Below are positions 6,447 through 15,358 of a stretch of DNA of 36,126 nt, one piece after another. The position numbers and the translations under genes are program-made. Origin of the DNA: CAZQYB01 sp964582985 (GTDB taxonomy: Bacteria; Planctomycetota; Phycisphaerae; Sedimentisphaerales; Anaerobacaceae); contig CAZOUM010000029.1 of NCBI GenBank assembly GCA_964582985.1, positions 1-36,126 on the forward strand, read 5' to 3'. The notes beneath the pieces were generated by a model. It made no database searches and was not told the origin of the DNA. It worked only from the letters and a program-made list of their open reading frames with translations. The stretch's first letter is position 1; each line of letters begins with the position of its first letter.

Positions 6447-7226
6447 CTATTTTACAGTCAGCACCTCACAACCATTTTCTACTATCGCAATTGTATGTTC
6501 AAAGTGAGCCGAACATTTACCATCTTTTGTTATCACTGTCCAGCCATTCTTCAGTGTGCGAACGTCACTGCTGCCGGCGTTAATCATCGGCTCCACTGCC
6601 AAAATCATTCCTTCAGCCAGAACAATATCATCGGCTAACAGCTCGTCGCTGACAAAGTTAGGCACTTTCGGCTCCTCATGCATTTTTCTTCCAATGCCGT
6701 GCCCAACAAAGTCTTTCACCACCGAAAATCCGGCAGACTCAGCATGGTCTTGCATCTCTGAAGCTATTTGGCTCCACTTGACGTTCGGTGCGGCTTTGGC
6801 TATTGCTGTGTCGAGAACCTGTTTAGTCACGTCCATAAGTCTGCGCTTATCCTCAGAAACTTCACCGATGCTAATCGTAATAGCAGAATCTCCACAATAG
6901 CCGTCCAGCCTGGCGCCAAAATCAACGCTGAGGATATCCCCGTTCTTGAGCTTCACTCTATCGGAGGGAATACCGTGAACGACTTGCGCATTCACTGAAG
7001 CACAGATCGAACCGGGAAAAGGAGTTTGGGTAAGCGCACTGCGGACACCTTTGAACAGAGCTTCCGCACCAGCGTCGGCAGCCATCTGCGCAGCTACCCT
7101 ATCCAAATGCCCAGTGGTTACGCCCGGCTCTGCAATCTCTTTCAATTTTGAAAGAACATCGGCTACAACGGCGCCTGCTTTACGCATCAACTCAATTTCT
7201 CTTTGGCTGCGGAGCGTTATAGCCAT
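6447..7226 (-). CDS. map: Methionine aminopeptidase, type I
   Basis: Removes the N-terminal methionine from new proteins; 259 residues with the pita-bread fold. The dinuclear metal ligands are all present: Asp102 and Asp113 (VDFGARLDGYCGDSA), His176 (GHGIGRKMHE), Glu212 (AVEPMI) and Glu243 (HFEHTIAI). His84 in VVHGIPSD corresponds to the substrate-contacting histidine. The ATG directly follows the adk stop (no spacing), so the two are translationally coupled. Confidence 0.98.
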   Translation of the reverse strand: MAITLRSQREIELMRKAGAVVADVLSKLKEIAEPGVTTGHLDRVAAQMAADAGAEALFKGVRSALTQTPFPGSICASVNAQVVHGIPSDRVKLKNGDILSVDFGARLDGYCGDSAITISIGEVSEDKRRLMDVTKQVLDTAIAKAAPNVKWSQIASEMQDHAESAGFSVVKDFVGHGIGRKMHEEPKVPNFVSDELLADDIVLAEGMILAVEPMINAGSSDVRTLKNGWTVITKDGKCSAHFEHTIAIVENGCEVLTVK

Positions 7227-7898
7227 TTAATTTTGTATCTCGTTTAACACTTTGACGAGAGCGTCCAATTTTTCAAACACCAAAGCGGTTGTCTCATCGG
7301 CATCTTTGTTAGCATCGATATCATAGACCGCACTGCTGTCTCTATAATAATCGACCACAGGCTCAGTCTGTAAGTGATAGGTCTTGAGTCGATTGGCCAT
7401 AACTTCGAGACCGTCATCGGTCCTTTGGACGAGTTCGATACCATCGTTATCACATATTCCTTCGACCTTCGGCTTTAGGTTTTCAATGTGATAAACAGCA
7501 CCACATTTAGGACAGCTTCTCCTGCCGGTCATCCGCTGGGCTACTACATTGTCATCTACCTTCAAATTCAAAACGATGTCTATCTTCTGGCCATTTGAAG
7601 CCAATGCTTTGTCAAGCTCCCCAGCTTGCTCAACAGTTCTTGGAAAGCCGTCCAGCACGAAGCCGGCTTTCGGTGCCTTCTTAATTTCATCGGCCATCAT
7701 CTCGACCATTATCTCATCGGGGACAAGCGCACCCGAATCCATATAAGCCTGGGCCTTCTTGCCCAGCTCTGTACCCTTCGCTCTATGGCGTCGTAATATG
7801 TCCCCGCTGGACAGATGGACCAGGCCATATTTCTCAACAATACGTTTGCACTGAGTTCCTTTGCCTGCGCCGGGAGCACCCAGCAAAACTATTCTCAT
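7227..7898 (-). CDS. adk: Adenylate kinase (zinc-lid form)
   Basis: Interconverts ATP + AMP and 2 ADP; 223 residues. The P-loop GAPGAGKGTQ is at residues 8-17, the AMP site includes LDGFPRT at 82-88, and MTGRRSCPKC begins the LID. The LID carries Cys129, Cys132, Cys149 and Asp152, the Cys3-Asp variant of the structural zinc site. The start codon overlaps the secY stop by 4 nt (ATGA), with AAGGAG upstream, indicating coupling to secY. Confidence 0.98.
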   Translation of the reverse strand: MRIVLLGAPGAGKGTQCKRIVEKYGLVHLSSGDILRRHRAKGTELGKKAQAYMDSGALVPDEIMVEMMADEIKKAPKAGFVLDGFPRTVEQAGELDKALASNGQKIDIVLNLKVDDNVVAQRMTGRRSCPKCGAVYHIENLKPKVEGICDNDGIELVQRTDDGLEVMANRLKTYHLQTEPVVDYYRDSSAVYDIDANKDADETTALVFEKLDALVKVLNEIQN

Positions 7899-9256
7899 CT
7901 ATACGCTCCTTTTATCCTACCGGTCTCAGTGAAACCATCATAGCTGCGCATCAAAAGGTTGGCCTCGATTCTCTGGACAAGGTCGAGGGACACACTGACG
8001 ACTATCAATAATCCGGTGCCACCCAGGAATGCCGCTATTCGCCAATCAATCCGTAATCGTACTGAAACTACTGACGGCACGACGGCTATTACGGCCAGGA
8101 ACGCAGCCCCAAAATAAGTAACTCTGGTCATCACTTTCTCGAGGTATTCCGCGGTTCTGCGCCCGGGGCGAAGTCCCGGAATAAAACTACCCGAATCACG
8201 TAAATTCTTGGCCAATTCCTTTGGCTGAAACTGCACCGTTACCCAGAAATAGGCAAACAAGAATATCAACAGCATATATAAGACGTTGTAGGTGTAAGCA
8301 TCATTACGCAAGGCAGCCGCCAGACTCCGCATTACTCCCGAGTTTTCAAGTCGCGGGAATCTTGCTAATTGACCGACTATCACAGGCGGAAATATCATAA
8401 AGCTGGACGCGAAGATTATAGGCATCACTCCGCCGTGATTGACACGTAACGGCAGATAATGTCTTTGCCCGCCATACATTCGCCGACCCCGCATCTGTTT
8501 TGCCTGCTGAATCGGTATTCGGCGTTGTCCCTGAGTTATAAGTATAGCACCTGCAACAACGAACACAAAAGCTGCTATCAGGAACAATAACTTTGCCGGT
8601 CCTATGGCATCGCTGCTTGCAGTGACTCTGAGGTCGACATTTTCCCAGAGCCTTTGGACCGCCCACGGCATCCTCGAGATGATGCCTGCCATAATTATCA
8701 AACTAATACCGTTGCCTATACCGTACTCGTCTATCTGCTCTCCCAGCCACATCAGGAAGATGGTGCCGGCCGTCATACCGAAAACTCCCATTATCATTGC
8801 TTGGGTTTCCATGCCGGCATAGGTTAAACCCTTCCCTCCCAGCCATTTCATGACCATCAGAGATTGAATCAAACATATTAGAACCGTCAAGTAGCGGGTG
8901 TACTCCTGTATCTTCTTGTGGCCGGTTTGGCCCTCCTGTCGCAACTTTTTCAAGGCAGGAACGACCTCACCCAGAAGCATAAGGATGATTGATGCCGTAA
9001 TATAGGGCATAATGCCCAGACCGAATAAGCTGCTTTTACTCAATGTTCCACCAGTGAACATTTGCATGTATTCGGCTGCTCTACCTAACGGACTATCAGT
9101 GTCTCTTGTGTCGACGGCTTCAGTTACCTTTTCCTGGTCAAAACCCGGAACGGGTATGTGAAAGCCAATCCTGTAAATTATCAGCAGCGCAACTGTAAAT
9201 AGAATCTTGTTACGCAGGTCCGGGATCCTGAATATGTTAATTATTGTTCCAAGCAT
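7895..9256 (-). CDS. secY: Protein translocase subunit SecY
   Basis: Channel-forming subunit of the Sec translocon in the inner membrane, 453 residues with the expected ten hydrophobic segments. The start LGTIINIFRIPDLRNKILFT, the plug-region residues after FHIPVPG, and the conserved GYRIKGAYR-like C-terminal tail (ETGRIKGAYR) are typical. It follows rplO at the end of the spc group. SecE is encoded 26 kb away near nusG in the same block; SecG is not in this window. Confidence 0.98.
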   Translation of the reverse strand: MLGTIINIFRIPDLRNKILFTVALLIIYRIGFHIPVPGFDQEKVTEAVDTRDTDSPLGRAAEYMQMFTGGTLSKSSLFGLGIMPYITASIILMLLGEVVPALKKLRQEGQTGHKKIQEYTRYLTVLICLIQSLMVMKWLGGKGLTYAGMETQAMIMGVFGMTAGTIFLMWLGEQIDEYGIGNGISLIIMAGIISRMPWAVQRLWENVDLRVTASSDAIGPAKLLFLIAAFVFVVAGAILITQGQRRIPIQQAKQMRGRRMYGGQRHYLPLRVNHGGVMPIIFASSFMIFPPVIVGQLARFPRLENSGVMRSLAAALRNDAYTYNVLYMLLIFLFAYFWVTVQFQPKELAKNLRDSGSFIPGLRPGRRTAEYLEKVMTRVTYFGAAFLAVIAVVPSVVSVRLRIDWRIAAFLGGTGLLIVVSVSLDLVQRIEANLLMRSYDGFTETGRIKGAYR

Positions 9257-9353
9257 TTTTGTATTTCTCTGTAGTTTTTTAGCCTAAGCTAATTAAGTTA
9301 ACACCATTTTGTACTGTTCCCTCAAAATAAAAGGCAAAACCGAAACCCAACGA

Positions 9354-9800
9354 TTACTCTATCACTTTTGCCGTTCCTCCACATCCTATAATCTTCTGCT
9401 CGGCTGTCTTGCTGAACTTATGAGCGGTGACGTCTAACCTTTTCGTTAGGTCGCCATTACCAAGAATCTTCACTTTGCTTTTCCGGCAGTCAATTAACCC
9501 AGCCTCGGATAACCGATCTAAGCCAACGGCAGTGCCATCGTCGAATCTTTCCAATTGTAGTACGTTGACAATCTCGTAGCGTGTGGCGAACTTGTAATTG
9601 CTAAATCCGCGTTTGGGCAGGCGTCTAAACAAAGGCATCTGTCCACCTTCATAAAGGGACCTCGAAGATGAGCCGGCTCTGCTGCCTGCGCCCTTGTGGC
9701 CTCGACCACAGGTTTTACCCCGGCCGGTGCCCGTACCTCTACCGACACGCCTGCGGGCCTTGTTCTTACCTGCAACAGAAGTTATTTCATAGTTCAACAT
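9354..9800 (-). CDS. rplO: 50S ribosomal protein L15
   Basis: Late assembly protein of the large subunit, 148 residues. The Gly/Arg-rich N-terminal arm (RRVGRGTGTGRGKTCGRGHK) and QMPLFRRLPKRGFSN are diagnostic. I chose the ATG at 9800, which has a GGCGGTG Shine-Dalgarno 5-7 nt upstream; a GTG at 9809 overlaps the rpsE stop and is less likely. rpmD (L30), which usually sits between rpsE and rplO, is missing: the two genes are separated by only 5 nt. Confidence 0.97.
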   Translation of the reverse strand: MLNYEITSVAGKNKARRRVGRGTGTGRGKTCGRGHKGAGSRAGSSSRSLYEGGQMPLFRRLPKRGFSNYKFATRYEIVNVLQLERFDDGTAVGLDRLSEAGLIDCRKSKVKILGNGDLTKRLDVTAHKFSKTAEQKIIGCGGTAKVIE

Positions 9801-9805
9801 CTCAA

Positions 9806-10324
9806 TCACCGCCTTTTCACAGACTCAACTTCCACGCCGCGAAGGGTCTCAACCATCTCCTTGCTACGTAATTTCAACAAACCGTTTAAGCTGGCCTTAA
9901 CGACGTTCTTGGCTGATGTGCTTCCATAAACCTTGGTGAGGACATCCTGCACGCCAGCCAATTCAAGCACTGCTCGAGCGCTCGAGCCGGCGATAACGCC
10001 TGTGCCGGGGCTGGCCGGCACCAATATTATCCTTGTGGCCCCGTATTTGCCGCCGATCTGGTGTGGAATTGTTCGGCCTCGCAAAGGTATCTTGTACAAA
10101 ACTTTCCTGGCATCTTTTATACCTTTTTCGACTGCGAGAGGTACTTCGTTGGCTTTGCCGTAACCGATACCAACGGTTCCTGCACGGTCACCAACAACCA
10201 CCAATGCCGCAAAGCTAAATCTGCGACCGCCCTTAACCACTTTTGCACAGCGATATACCTTCACAACCGTCTCTTCGAAGGGCTGTTCTTCTTGACCCGA
10301 TAATGTAACCAGTTCTGCCGCCAA
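9806..10324 (-). CDS. rpsE: 30S ribosomal protein S5
   Basis: Accuracy-related small-subunit protein, 172 residues. Residues ~18-80 are the double-stranded RNA-binding domain (VVKVYRCAKVVKGGRRFSF, then VGIGYGKANEVPLAVEKG) and the second domain carries PASPGTGVIAGSSARAVLEL. The only plausible start in frame is the TTG at 10324, since no ATG or GTG precedes the conserved domain after the upstream stop; the RBS is weak (GGAAAAG). The short spacing to rplO implies coupled translation. Confidence 0.96.
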   Translation of the reverse strand: MAAELVTLSGQEEQPFEETVVKVYRCAKVVKGGRRFSFAALVVVGDRAGTVGIGYGKANEVPLAVEKGIKDARKVLYKIPLRGRTIPHQIGGKYGATRIILVPASPGTGVIAGSSARAVLELAGVQDVLTKVYGSTSAKNVVKASLNGLLKLRSKEMVETLRGVEVESVKRR

Positions 10325-10390
10325 TTCTTTTCCCCAGACTCTATAGTAATTCTTTTTTTATTTGCTGCAACCCGTCACCTCTGGATTGTC

Positions 10391-10756
10391 TTAGAAAACC
10401 AGCTCGGCCTTTCGTGCCGCCTCGGCAAGGGCCTTGACTCTGCCGTGGAACTTATAATGACTTCTATCAAAGCAAACGCACTTTATGCCAACCTTAAGTG
10501 CTTCTTTTGCGACCGCCTCACCTACCAGTTCAGCAGCTTTTATGTTACCGCTGTTGGACACTCGGTCCCGCAGTCCCTTGGCTCTCGTGCTTGCAGAGAC
10601 AAGCGTCACTCCTGCAACATCGTCTGTAATCTGGGCATAAATGTGTCTGTTGGAACGATACACCGATAGTCGCGGTCTGTCCGGCGTGCCCAAGACCTTC
10701 TTGCGCACGTGATATTTGCGCCTCAGCGCTGCTCTTTTTACCTTGTCTATGCTCAT
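10391..10756 (-). CDS. rplR: 50S ribosomal protein L18
   Basis: 5S rRNA-binding protein, 121 residues. Typical segments are RKYHVRKKVLGTPDRPRLSV, RSNRHIYAQITDD and CFDRSHYKFHGRVKALAEAAR. The ATG at 10756 gives the usual MSIDKVKR start; a TTG five codons upstream is possible but has no support. No clear Shine-Dalgarno is visible. Order rplF-rplR-rpsE is standard. Confidence 0.97.
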   Translation of the reverse strand: MSIDKVKRAALRRKYHVRKKVLGTPDRPRLSVYRSNRHIYAQITDDVAGVTLVSASTRAKGLRDRVSNSGNIKAAELVGEAVAKEALKVGIKCVCFDRSHYKFHGRVKALAEAARKAELVF

Positions 10757-10799
10757 AAGAAACAAGTGCAAATTAACGTATAGCTTTTTCTGTATGCTC

Positions 10800-11381
10800 C
10801 TATACTGTTCCGGAAGTAAATGCCTTGCCCGCCTTGCGCCTTACATACTCATCTGCATAACGGATGCCTTTTCCTTTGTATGGCTCAGGCGGTCTAATTC
10901 TTCGTATATCTGCAGCAAACTGCCCTAACAGACATTTGTCTATTCCCGAAAGTGTAAAGGTTGCGGGAACATCGTTGCCTCTGGTGGCTCCTGCCTCAAT
11001 CTTGACCTTTATGCCCTTTGGTATCATCCGCTCCACTGGGTGGGAGAAGCCAACCTGAAAAATTAGCTTGCCTCCCTGCTCTTTGACATTAAAGCCTGTG
11101 CCGTATATTTCCATTTTCTTTTCAAACCCTTGACTGACTCCAGTTACCATATTTGCAATCAAAGCTCTCATTGTCCCATGTAGCTGTTTGTTCTGGCGAA
11201 CTTCAGGACGCTTATTTTCGACCAATATTTTCCCCGCAGTACCGTCAACCTTTACTTTTATCTGCGGGTGACGGTCCAATTGCAAGTTGCCGAGCGGACC
11301 TGAAACTTTTATACACCGACCACTTTGCTCGACCGTGACTGTCTTGGGAATAAAAATTGGTTTTTTTCCAATACGACTCAT
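10800..11381 (-). CDS. rplF: 50S ribosomal protein L6
   Basis: Large-subunit protein near the factor-binding site, 193 residues. It starts MSRIGKKPIFIPKTVTVE, and the C-terminal EPYKGKGIRYADEYVRRKAG motif is diagnostic. Residues 180-193 extend slightly past the usual end. The ATG immediately follows the rpsH stop (TGAATG), so translation is coupled. Confidence 0.98.
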   Translation of the reverse strand: MSRIGKKPIFIPKTVTVEQSGRCIKVSGPLGNLQLDRHPQIKVKVDGTAGKILVENKRPEVRQNKQLHGTMRALIANMVTGVSQGFEKKMEIYGTGFNVKEQGGKLIFQVGFSHPVERMIPKGIKVKIEAGATRGNDVPATFTLSGIDKCLLGQFAADIRRIRPPEPYKGKGIRYADEYVRRKAGKAFTSGTV

Positions 11382-11780
11382 TCAGTTCACCGTACAAAGT
11401 ATCTCGCCGCCAACATTGGCTTTGCGACAGCTTCTGTCGCTCAATACACCTTTGCTTGTTGAGACAATTGCTATACCCATTCCACCTAAAACATATGGTA
11501 GCTCATCCACGGGTGAATAGATTCTCCGGCCAGGCTTGCTCGTCCGGGTTATCTCGTTAATAACAGATTGGCCTTCCGGGTCGTACTTCAGAGTAACTCT
11601 TAATATGCCTTGTTTGCCGTCATCGATGACGTCAAAATCTTCAATGTAGCCTTCCTTTTTCAAGACAGCCGCTATGCCCTTGCATATCTTCGATGCTCTA
11701 ATATTGACTCGCTTTTCATCTATCCGCACTGCATTGCGAATTCTCGTTAGCATATCAGCAATTGGGTCGCTCAAGCTCAT
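11382..11780 (-). CDS. rpsH: 30S ribosomal protein S8
   Basis: Central-domain 16S rRNA-binding protein, 132 residues. Recognised by SDPIADMLTRIRNAV near the N-terminus and the C-terminal YVLGGMGIAIVSTSKGVLSD. In E. coli S8 represses the spc operon at an rplE site; I cannot see an equivalent structure with confidence. A GAGG lies 10 nt before the ATG. Confidence 0.98.
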   Translation of the reverse strand: MSLSDPIADMLTRIRNAVRIDEKRVNIRASKICKGIAAVLKKEGYIEDFDVIDDGKQGILRVTLKYDPEGQSVINEITRTSKPGRRIYSPVDELPYVLGGMGIAIVSTSKGVLSDRSCRKANVGGEILCTVN

Positions 11781-11803
11781 AATCTCGTGCCTCGTATCAT
11801 GTT

Positions 11804-11989
11804 CTACCAGCTGGCTTTTTTTACTCCCGGTATTTTTCCTTCGTTGGCCAATGTTCTAAAGCAAATCCGACAAATTTTAAACTTGCGATAAACAGCTTTG
11901 GATCTTCCGCAAAGCTGACACCGCGTATATTGCCTGACGCGAAACTTTTGTTTCTTTTGCGCCTTATTCTCCAGTGCCTTAGTTGACAT
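11804..11989 (-). CDS. rpsN: 30S ribosomal protein S14, type Z
   Basis: Short zinc-binding form of S14, 61 residues. Two CxxC pairs (Cys24/Cys27 and Cys40/Cys43) in RQYTRCQLCGRSKAVYRKF and KICRICF hold zinc, and the end is PGVKKASW. GGAG is 7 nt before the ATG. Together with the Zn forms of S4 and L36 in the same cluster it shows a zinc-dependent ribosome set. Confidence 0.98.
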   Translation of the reverse strand: MSTKALENKAQKKQKFRVRQYTRCQLCGRSKAVYRKFKICRICFRTLANEGKIPGVKKASW

Positions 11990-12069
11990 TCACGTACTCC
12001 AAATCAATCAATATCTTTTCCCAAAAAGTCTTAAAAAGACCCCGATCGTTGCGGTTTCGCTGCCCGCTC

Positions 12070-12645
12070 TTAAGTCTCGCTGCTTTGGGGCTGACTAACC
12101 GCCGCATCTCTTCTAAACGGCATGCCGAAGAGCGACAGCATTCTCCTTGCTTCTTCATCCGTCTTGGCCGACATTACAAAGGTTATGTTCATACCCTGCT
12201 GAAACTCGATTTGACCGGGGTTGATTTCAGGGAAAACACCCTGCTCGCTCACGCCCATCGAGTAATTTCCCTTGCCATCAAAACTATTCGGATTAAGACC
12301 TCGAAAATCCCTTACCCTTGGGATCGTAAGATTAATAAGCCTATCCATAAATTCATACATTCGTTGGCCACGCATGGTAACCTTCAAACCGGTCTCATAA
12401 CCCGCACGAACTTTGAAATTCGAGACGCTTTTTTTCGCCTTACACACCGCGGGCATTTGCCCTGTAATCATCATCAGATCCTTTTTAGCCAGTTCCAAGA
12501 ATTTCTTGTCCTGTGTAGCTTTACCCACACCCATGGAAACAATAATTTTCTCCATCCTCGGCACGGCCATTGGATTCTTGTAGTTGAATTCCTTGGCCAA
12601 TTCTGGAACTATCTGAGACTTATATAAATCTTTCAAGCGTGCCAT
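12070..12645 (-). CDS. rplE: 50S ribosomal protein L5
   Basis: 5S rRNA-binding central protuberance protein, 191 residues. Typical segments are NPMAVPRMEKIIVSMGVG, KSVSNFKVRAGYETGLKVTM and RDFRGLNPNSFDGKGNYSMG. The last ten or so residues (AAVSQPQSSET) extend past the normal end. It lies between rplX and rpsN as expected. Confidence 0.98.
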   Translation of the reverse strand: MARLKDLYKSQIVPELAKEFNYKNPMAVPRMEKIIVSMGVGKATQDKKFLELAKKDLMMITGQMPAVCKAKKSVSNFKVRAGYETGLKVTMRGQRMYEFMDRLINLTIPRVRDFRGLNPNSFDGKGNYSMGVSEQGVFPEINPGQIEFQQGMNITFVMSAKTDEEARRMLSLFGMPFRRDAAVSQPQSSET

Positions 12646-12705
12646 ATCTTCTGTCTTGTGTTGCGTCTTATCTTCAACGCCTCACGTACAACCTTTCACT
12701 ATTTT

Positions 12706-13041
12706 CTATTTACCTGTCCTTTTGATAATACCGATTTCGGTGCCATCTGCAGCAACTCGTTTTTTGGTTCCGTCCTTACTTATCTGGTAACGAATCTTCG
12801 TGCCTCTTGAGCTTTTCGGGTTCACTGGCAAAACGTTGCTTATATGTATAGGTTGCTCAACGTTGATTCGGCCTCCCTGCGGATTTCTGCGCGAGGGCCG
12901 AACATGCTTCTTCGCTATGTTGTGACCCTGAACCACTACCTTGTTCTTTTCGGGTATGACACGCAATACTCTGCCGGTCGCACCTTTATGGTCGCCGGCA
13001 ATAATCTCAACCGTGTCACCTTTTTTTATATGTCGAGCCAT
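12706..13041 (-). CDS. rplX: 50S ribosomal protein L24
   Basis: Assembly-initiating large-subunit protein with a KOW motif, 111 residues. MARHIKKGDTVEIIAGDHKG matches the family start and the KNKVVVQGHNIAKKHVRPS segment is conserved. An in-frame start 16 codons earlier (13089) overlaps rplN and adds non-homologous residues, so I chose the ATG at 13041. The Shine-Dalgarno is weak. Confidence 0.96.
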   Translation of the reverse strand: MARHIKKGDTVEIIAGDHKGATGRVLRVIPEKNKVVVQGHNIAKKHVRPSRRNPQGGRINVEQPIHISNVLPVNPKSSRGTKIRYQISKDGTKKRVAADGTEIGIIKRTGK

Positions 13042-13069
13042 TTGTTGGTCTCTGATTCGCCGTTTTGAT

Positions 13070-13456
13070 TTAGACGACCTCACTTGCAAGCGAAATAATT
13101 TTCATATAGTTTTTCTCACGAAGCTCGCGAGCAACCGCACCGAAAATCCTTGTTCCTATTGGGTTGCCCTCATTATCAATCATCACCGCAGCATTGCTAT
13201 CGAATCTAACATAGCTTCCATCAGTGCGTTTCACAGGGCTATTTGTACGAATAATAACACATTTGTGTACTTTCTTATCGTCCAACTGACAGGTGGGCAG
13301 TGCCTTCTTGATAGCAACGCAGACAATATCGCCCACCGTAGCTACAGGACGAGTTTTTTTCCCACGGGCTCCAACTTTCCCGAGAACCTTGATGCATAAT
13401 GCCGACTTCACGCCCGAGTTGTCGGCTATATCCAACATTGTCTCCTGTTGAATCAC
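13070..13456 (-). CDS. rplN: 50S ribosomal protein L14
   Basis: Subunit-interface protein, 128 residues. It starts MIQQETMLDIADNSGVKSAL, the conserved family start, from a GTG codon at 13456 with AGAGGT 9 nt upstream. An ATG six codons later also has an AGGAG close by, but would lose the conserved MIQQE residues. The end is FGAVARELREKNYMKIISLA. First gene of the spc-type set. Confidence 0.97.
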   Translation of the reverse strand: MIQQETMLDIADNSGVKSALCIKVLGKVGARGKKTRPVATVGDIVCVAIKKALPTCQLDDKKVHKCVIIRTNSPVKRTDGSYVRFDSNAAVMIDNEGNPIGTRIFGAVARELREKNYMKIISLASEVV

Positions 13457-13517
13457 TGACTATATACCTCTTATATTTGCATCAAAACGCGCGCACAAAG
13501 TTGCTATTCCCACGCTC

Positions 13518-13778
13518 TTATTCCTGAACCACTTTTTCTACAACCTTTACAAGGCGCCAACTCTTCGTTTTGCTATAAGGCCTGCATTCGGCAACCTCAA
13601 CGACATCACCTACGCTGGCCTGATTGTGCTCGTCGTGGACCCCAAGTTTCGTTCTGCGCTTTATGTACTTGCCATATTTGGGATGCCTGACCTTGAAGTC
13701 GACGACAACCTTAATGCTCTTGTCACCGCTGTTACTTGCCACTACGCCGGTTACGGTTTTCAGTTTTCGATCCTGCAT
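13518..13778 (-). CDS. rpsQ: 30S ribosomal protein S17
   Basis: Early-binding 16S rRNA protein with an OB fold, 86 residues. MQDRKLKTVTGVVASNSGDK and the FKVRHPKYGKYIKRRTKL segment identify it. The frame is open 23 codons further upstream but that part overlaps rpmC and is not conserved. The ATG at 13778 lies 13 nt after the rpmC stop. Confidence 0.96.
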   Translation of the reverse strand: MQDRKLKTVTGVVASNSGDKSIKVVVDFKVRHPKYGKYIKRRTKLGVHDEHNQASVGDVVEVAECRPYSKTKSWRLVKVVEKVVQE

Positions 13779-13791
13779 TTTTGATATCCAA

Positions 13792-13980
13792 TCACGATTC
13801 CATTTCACGCAGCACAGTCTTAATCCTGGCAATATCGCGCTTGACATTAACTACAGCTTTCGAATTCTCCAGTTTCTCTGTAACAGCCTGCGCGCGTAAG
13901 TCAAACAGGTGCCTCTGCAGTTCTTCAAGTTTGCTCTTTATCTCATCAGGACTCATTTCACGGTAATGCTGGGCCTTCAT
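13792..13980 (-). CDS. rpmC: 50S ribosomal protein L29
   Basis: Small helical-hairpin protein at the tunnel exit, 62 residues. MKAQHYREMSPDEIKSKLEE and then LQRHLFDLRAQAVTEKLEN are typical. I chose the ATG at 13980 because GGGGAG lies just upstream; the frame extends 34 codons further but into rplP. It sits between rplP and rpsQ as usual. Confidence 0.96.
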   Translation of the reverse strand: MKAQHYREMSPDEIKSKLEELQRHLFDLRAQAVTEKLENSKAVVNVKRDIARIKTVLREMES

Positions 13981-13993
13981 CCGGAGCTCCCCT

Positions 13994-14413
13994 TTATAGT
14001 GAATGCCTTCGTTTGACAAATCTGCACCGAATAGGCATTTTATGGGCGACCCTCGCCAATGCCTGCTTTGCCACATTTTCACTCACTCCACCGATTTCAA
14101 ACATAACCGTGCCGGGTCTGACTCTTGCGACCCAGAATTCCGGCTCACCTTTGCCCTTTCCCATCCGCGTTTCTAACGGCTTGGAACTTACCGGCTTGTG
14201 GGGGAATATCCTAAGATACACTTTGCCTTCGCGATGCAAAAAATGAGTCGCCGCAACTCGGCCGGCTTCGATGTTTCTGGCGGTTATCCAGCTGCTTTCT
14301 AAAGCCTGCAGACCGTATTCGCCAAACGCCACGAAATTACTTCTCGATGCGATGCCTTTCATTCTGCCGCGTTGGCTCTTGCGGTACTTAACTCTTTTGG
14401 GCATCATCGCCAT
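13994..14413 (-). CDS. rplP: 50S ribosomal protein L16
   Basis: A-site region large-subunit protein, 139 residues. MMPKRVKYRKSQRGRMKG is the conserved start and FPHKPVSSKPLETRMGKGKG the central motif. Arg-rich segments match the expected rRNA contacts. The start may be the ATG at 14413 or one 9 nt later; both keep the conserved region. Confidence 0.98.
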   Translation of the reverse strand: MAMMPKRVKYRKSQRGRMKGIASRSNFVAFGEYGLQALESSWITARNIEAGRVAATHFLHREGKVYLRIFPHKPVSSKPLETRMGKGKGEPEFWVARVRPGTVMFEIGGVSENVAKQALARVAHKMPIRCRFVKRRHSL

Positions 14414-14474
14414 TTTTCAGACCTTTACAAAACCTATACTCACCTAAAACTCGCTTTCCCCAAAACGCTGCCTG

Positions 14475-15296
14475 TTAAGTTGCCTCCGTATCACTTGATT
14501 TCTTTGCATCACTCTGTGGCGGTGAGGCAGCCGCGCCAGCGTCTGCGGTGCCCTTGCGCTCTCGCGCCGGCACAAGTTTGGGCCGACCACCGACCCGCTG
14601 TGCCGGGCCAATGCGTCTCGGTGGACGGCGCCGACGAATCTGCCTGGGTTCAATCTCTTCGCCAAATTTACCTTTATAAATCCAGACTTTGACGCCAATC
14701 GCTCCGTACGTTGTCCTCGAAGTTGCAGTGGCATAGTCTACATTGGCATCCAGAGTATGCAGGGGGATGCTGCCCAGCTTCTGTGTTTCTCTACGTGCCA
14801 TTTCAGCACCAGCCAACCGACCCGCACAGATAATCTTAACGCCTTTAGCCCCTCCGTTTATCGCGCCTTCACAGTGCTGCTTCATAGTCCGTCTAAATGA
14901 TGCTCGCTTACTTAGCTGTTCCGCAATCGCTTCCGCTACCAGCGTGGCATTTAGCTCCGGCACTTTTATCTCGATGACATTGACGTTCACCTTCCGACCT
15001 ATCATTTCCTGAAGTTCTTCTCGCAGCTTGTCGACTTCGCCACCTCTGGGGCCAATAACCACGCCCGGTCGACCGCTGTGTAGCGTGACGTTCACCTCAC
15101 CGCGCGTCCGTATTACTTCGATCTTTGCTACTGCTCCTTTGGGCATCTGACGGTTAAACTTTTTGTCAATGTACTCACGAATCTTCTGGTCCTCGACCAG
15201 AAAAGTGCCGTAGTCAGCCTTGGGAGCAAACCATGTGCTCTGCCATCCACGCGTTATTCCCGTCCTAAAACCTATTGGCGACGTTTTTTGACCCAT
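14475..15296 (-). CDS. rpsC: 30S ribosomal protein S3
   Basis: mRNA-entry protein with a KH domain, 273 residues. Seen are MGQKTSPIGFRTGITRGWQS, the KH GxxG region VVIGPRGGEVDKLREELQ and the C-terminal domain with DYATATSRTTYGAIGVKVWI. Residues ~240-273 form a low-complexity Ala/Pro/Ser-rich tail (GTADAGAAASPPQSDAKKSS), longer than the typical ~220-235 residues. Located between rplV and rplP. Confidence 0.98.
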   Translation of the reverse strand: MGQKTSPIGFRTGITRGWQSTWFAPKADYGTFLVEDQKIREYIDKKFNRQMPKGAVAKIEVIRTRGEVNVTLHSGRPGVVIGPRGGEVDKLREELQEMIGRKVNVNVIEIKVPELNATLVAEAIAEQLSKRASFRRTMKQHCEGAINGGAKGVKIICAGRLAGAEMARRETQKLGSIPLHTLDANVDYATATSRTTYGAIGVKVWIYKGKFGEEIEPRQIRRRRPPRRIGPAQRVGGRPKLVPARERKGTADAGAAASPPQSDAKKSSDTEAT

Positions 15297-15358
15297 AGTT
15301 TCGTACTGTGTATGACTTAATGCGTTTTAACTTTTCGTTTCTGCTTTTTCCTTTCCTA

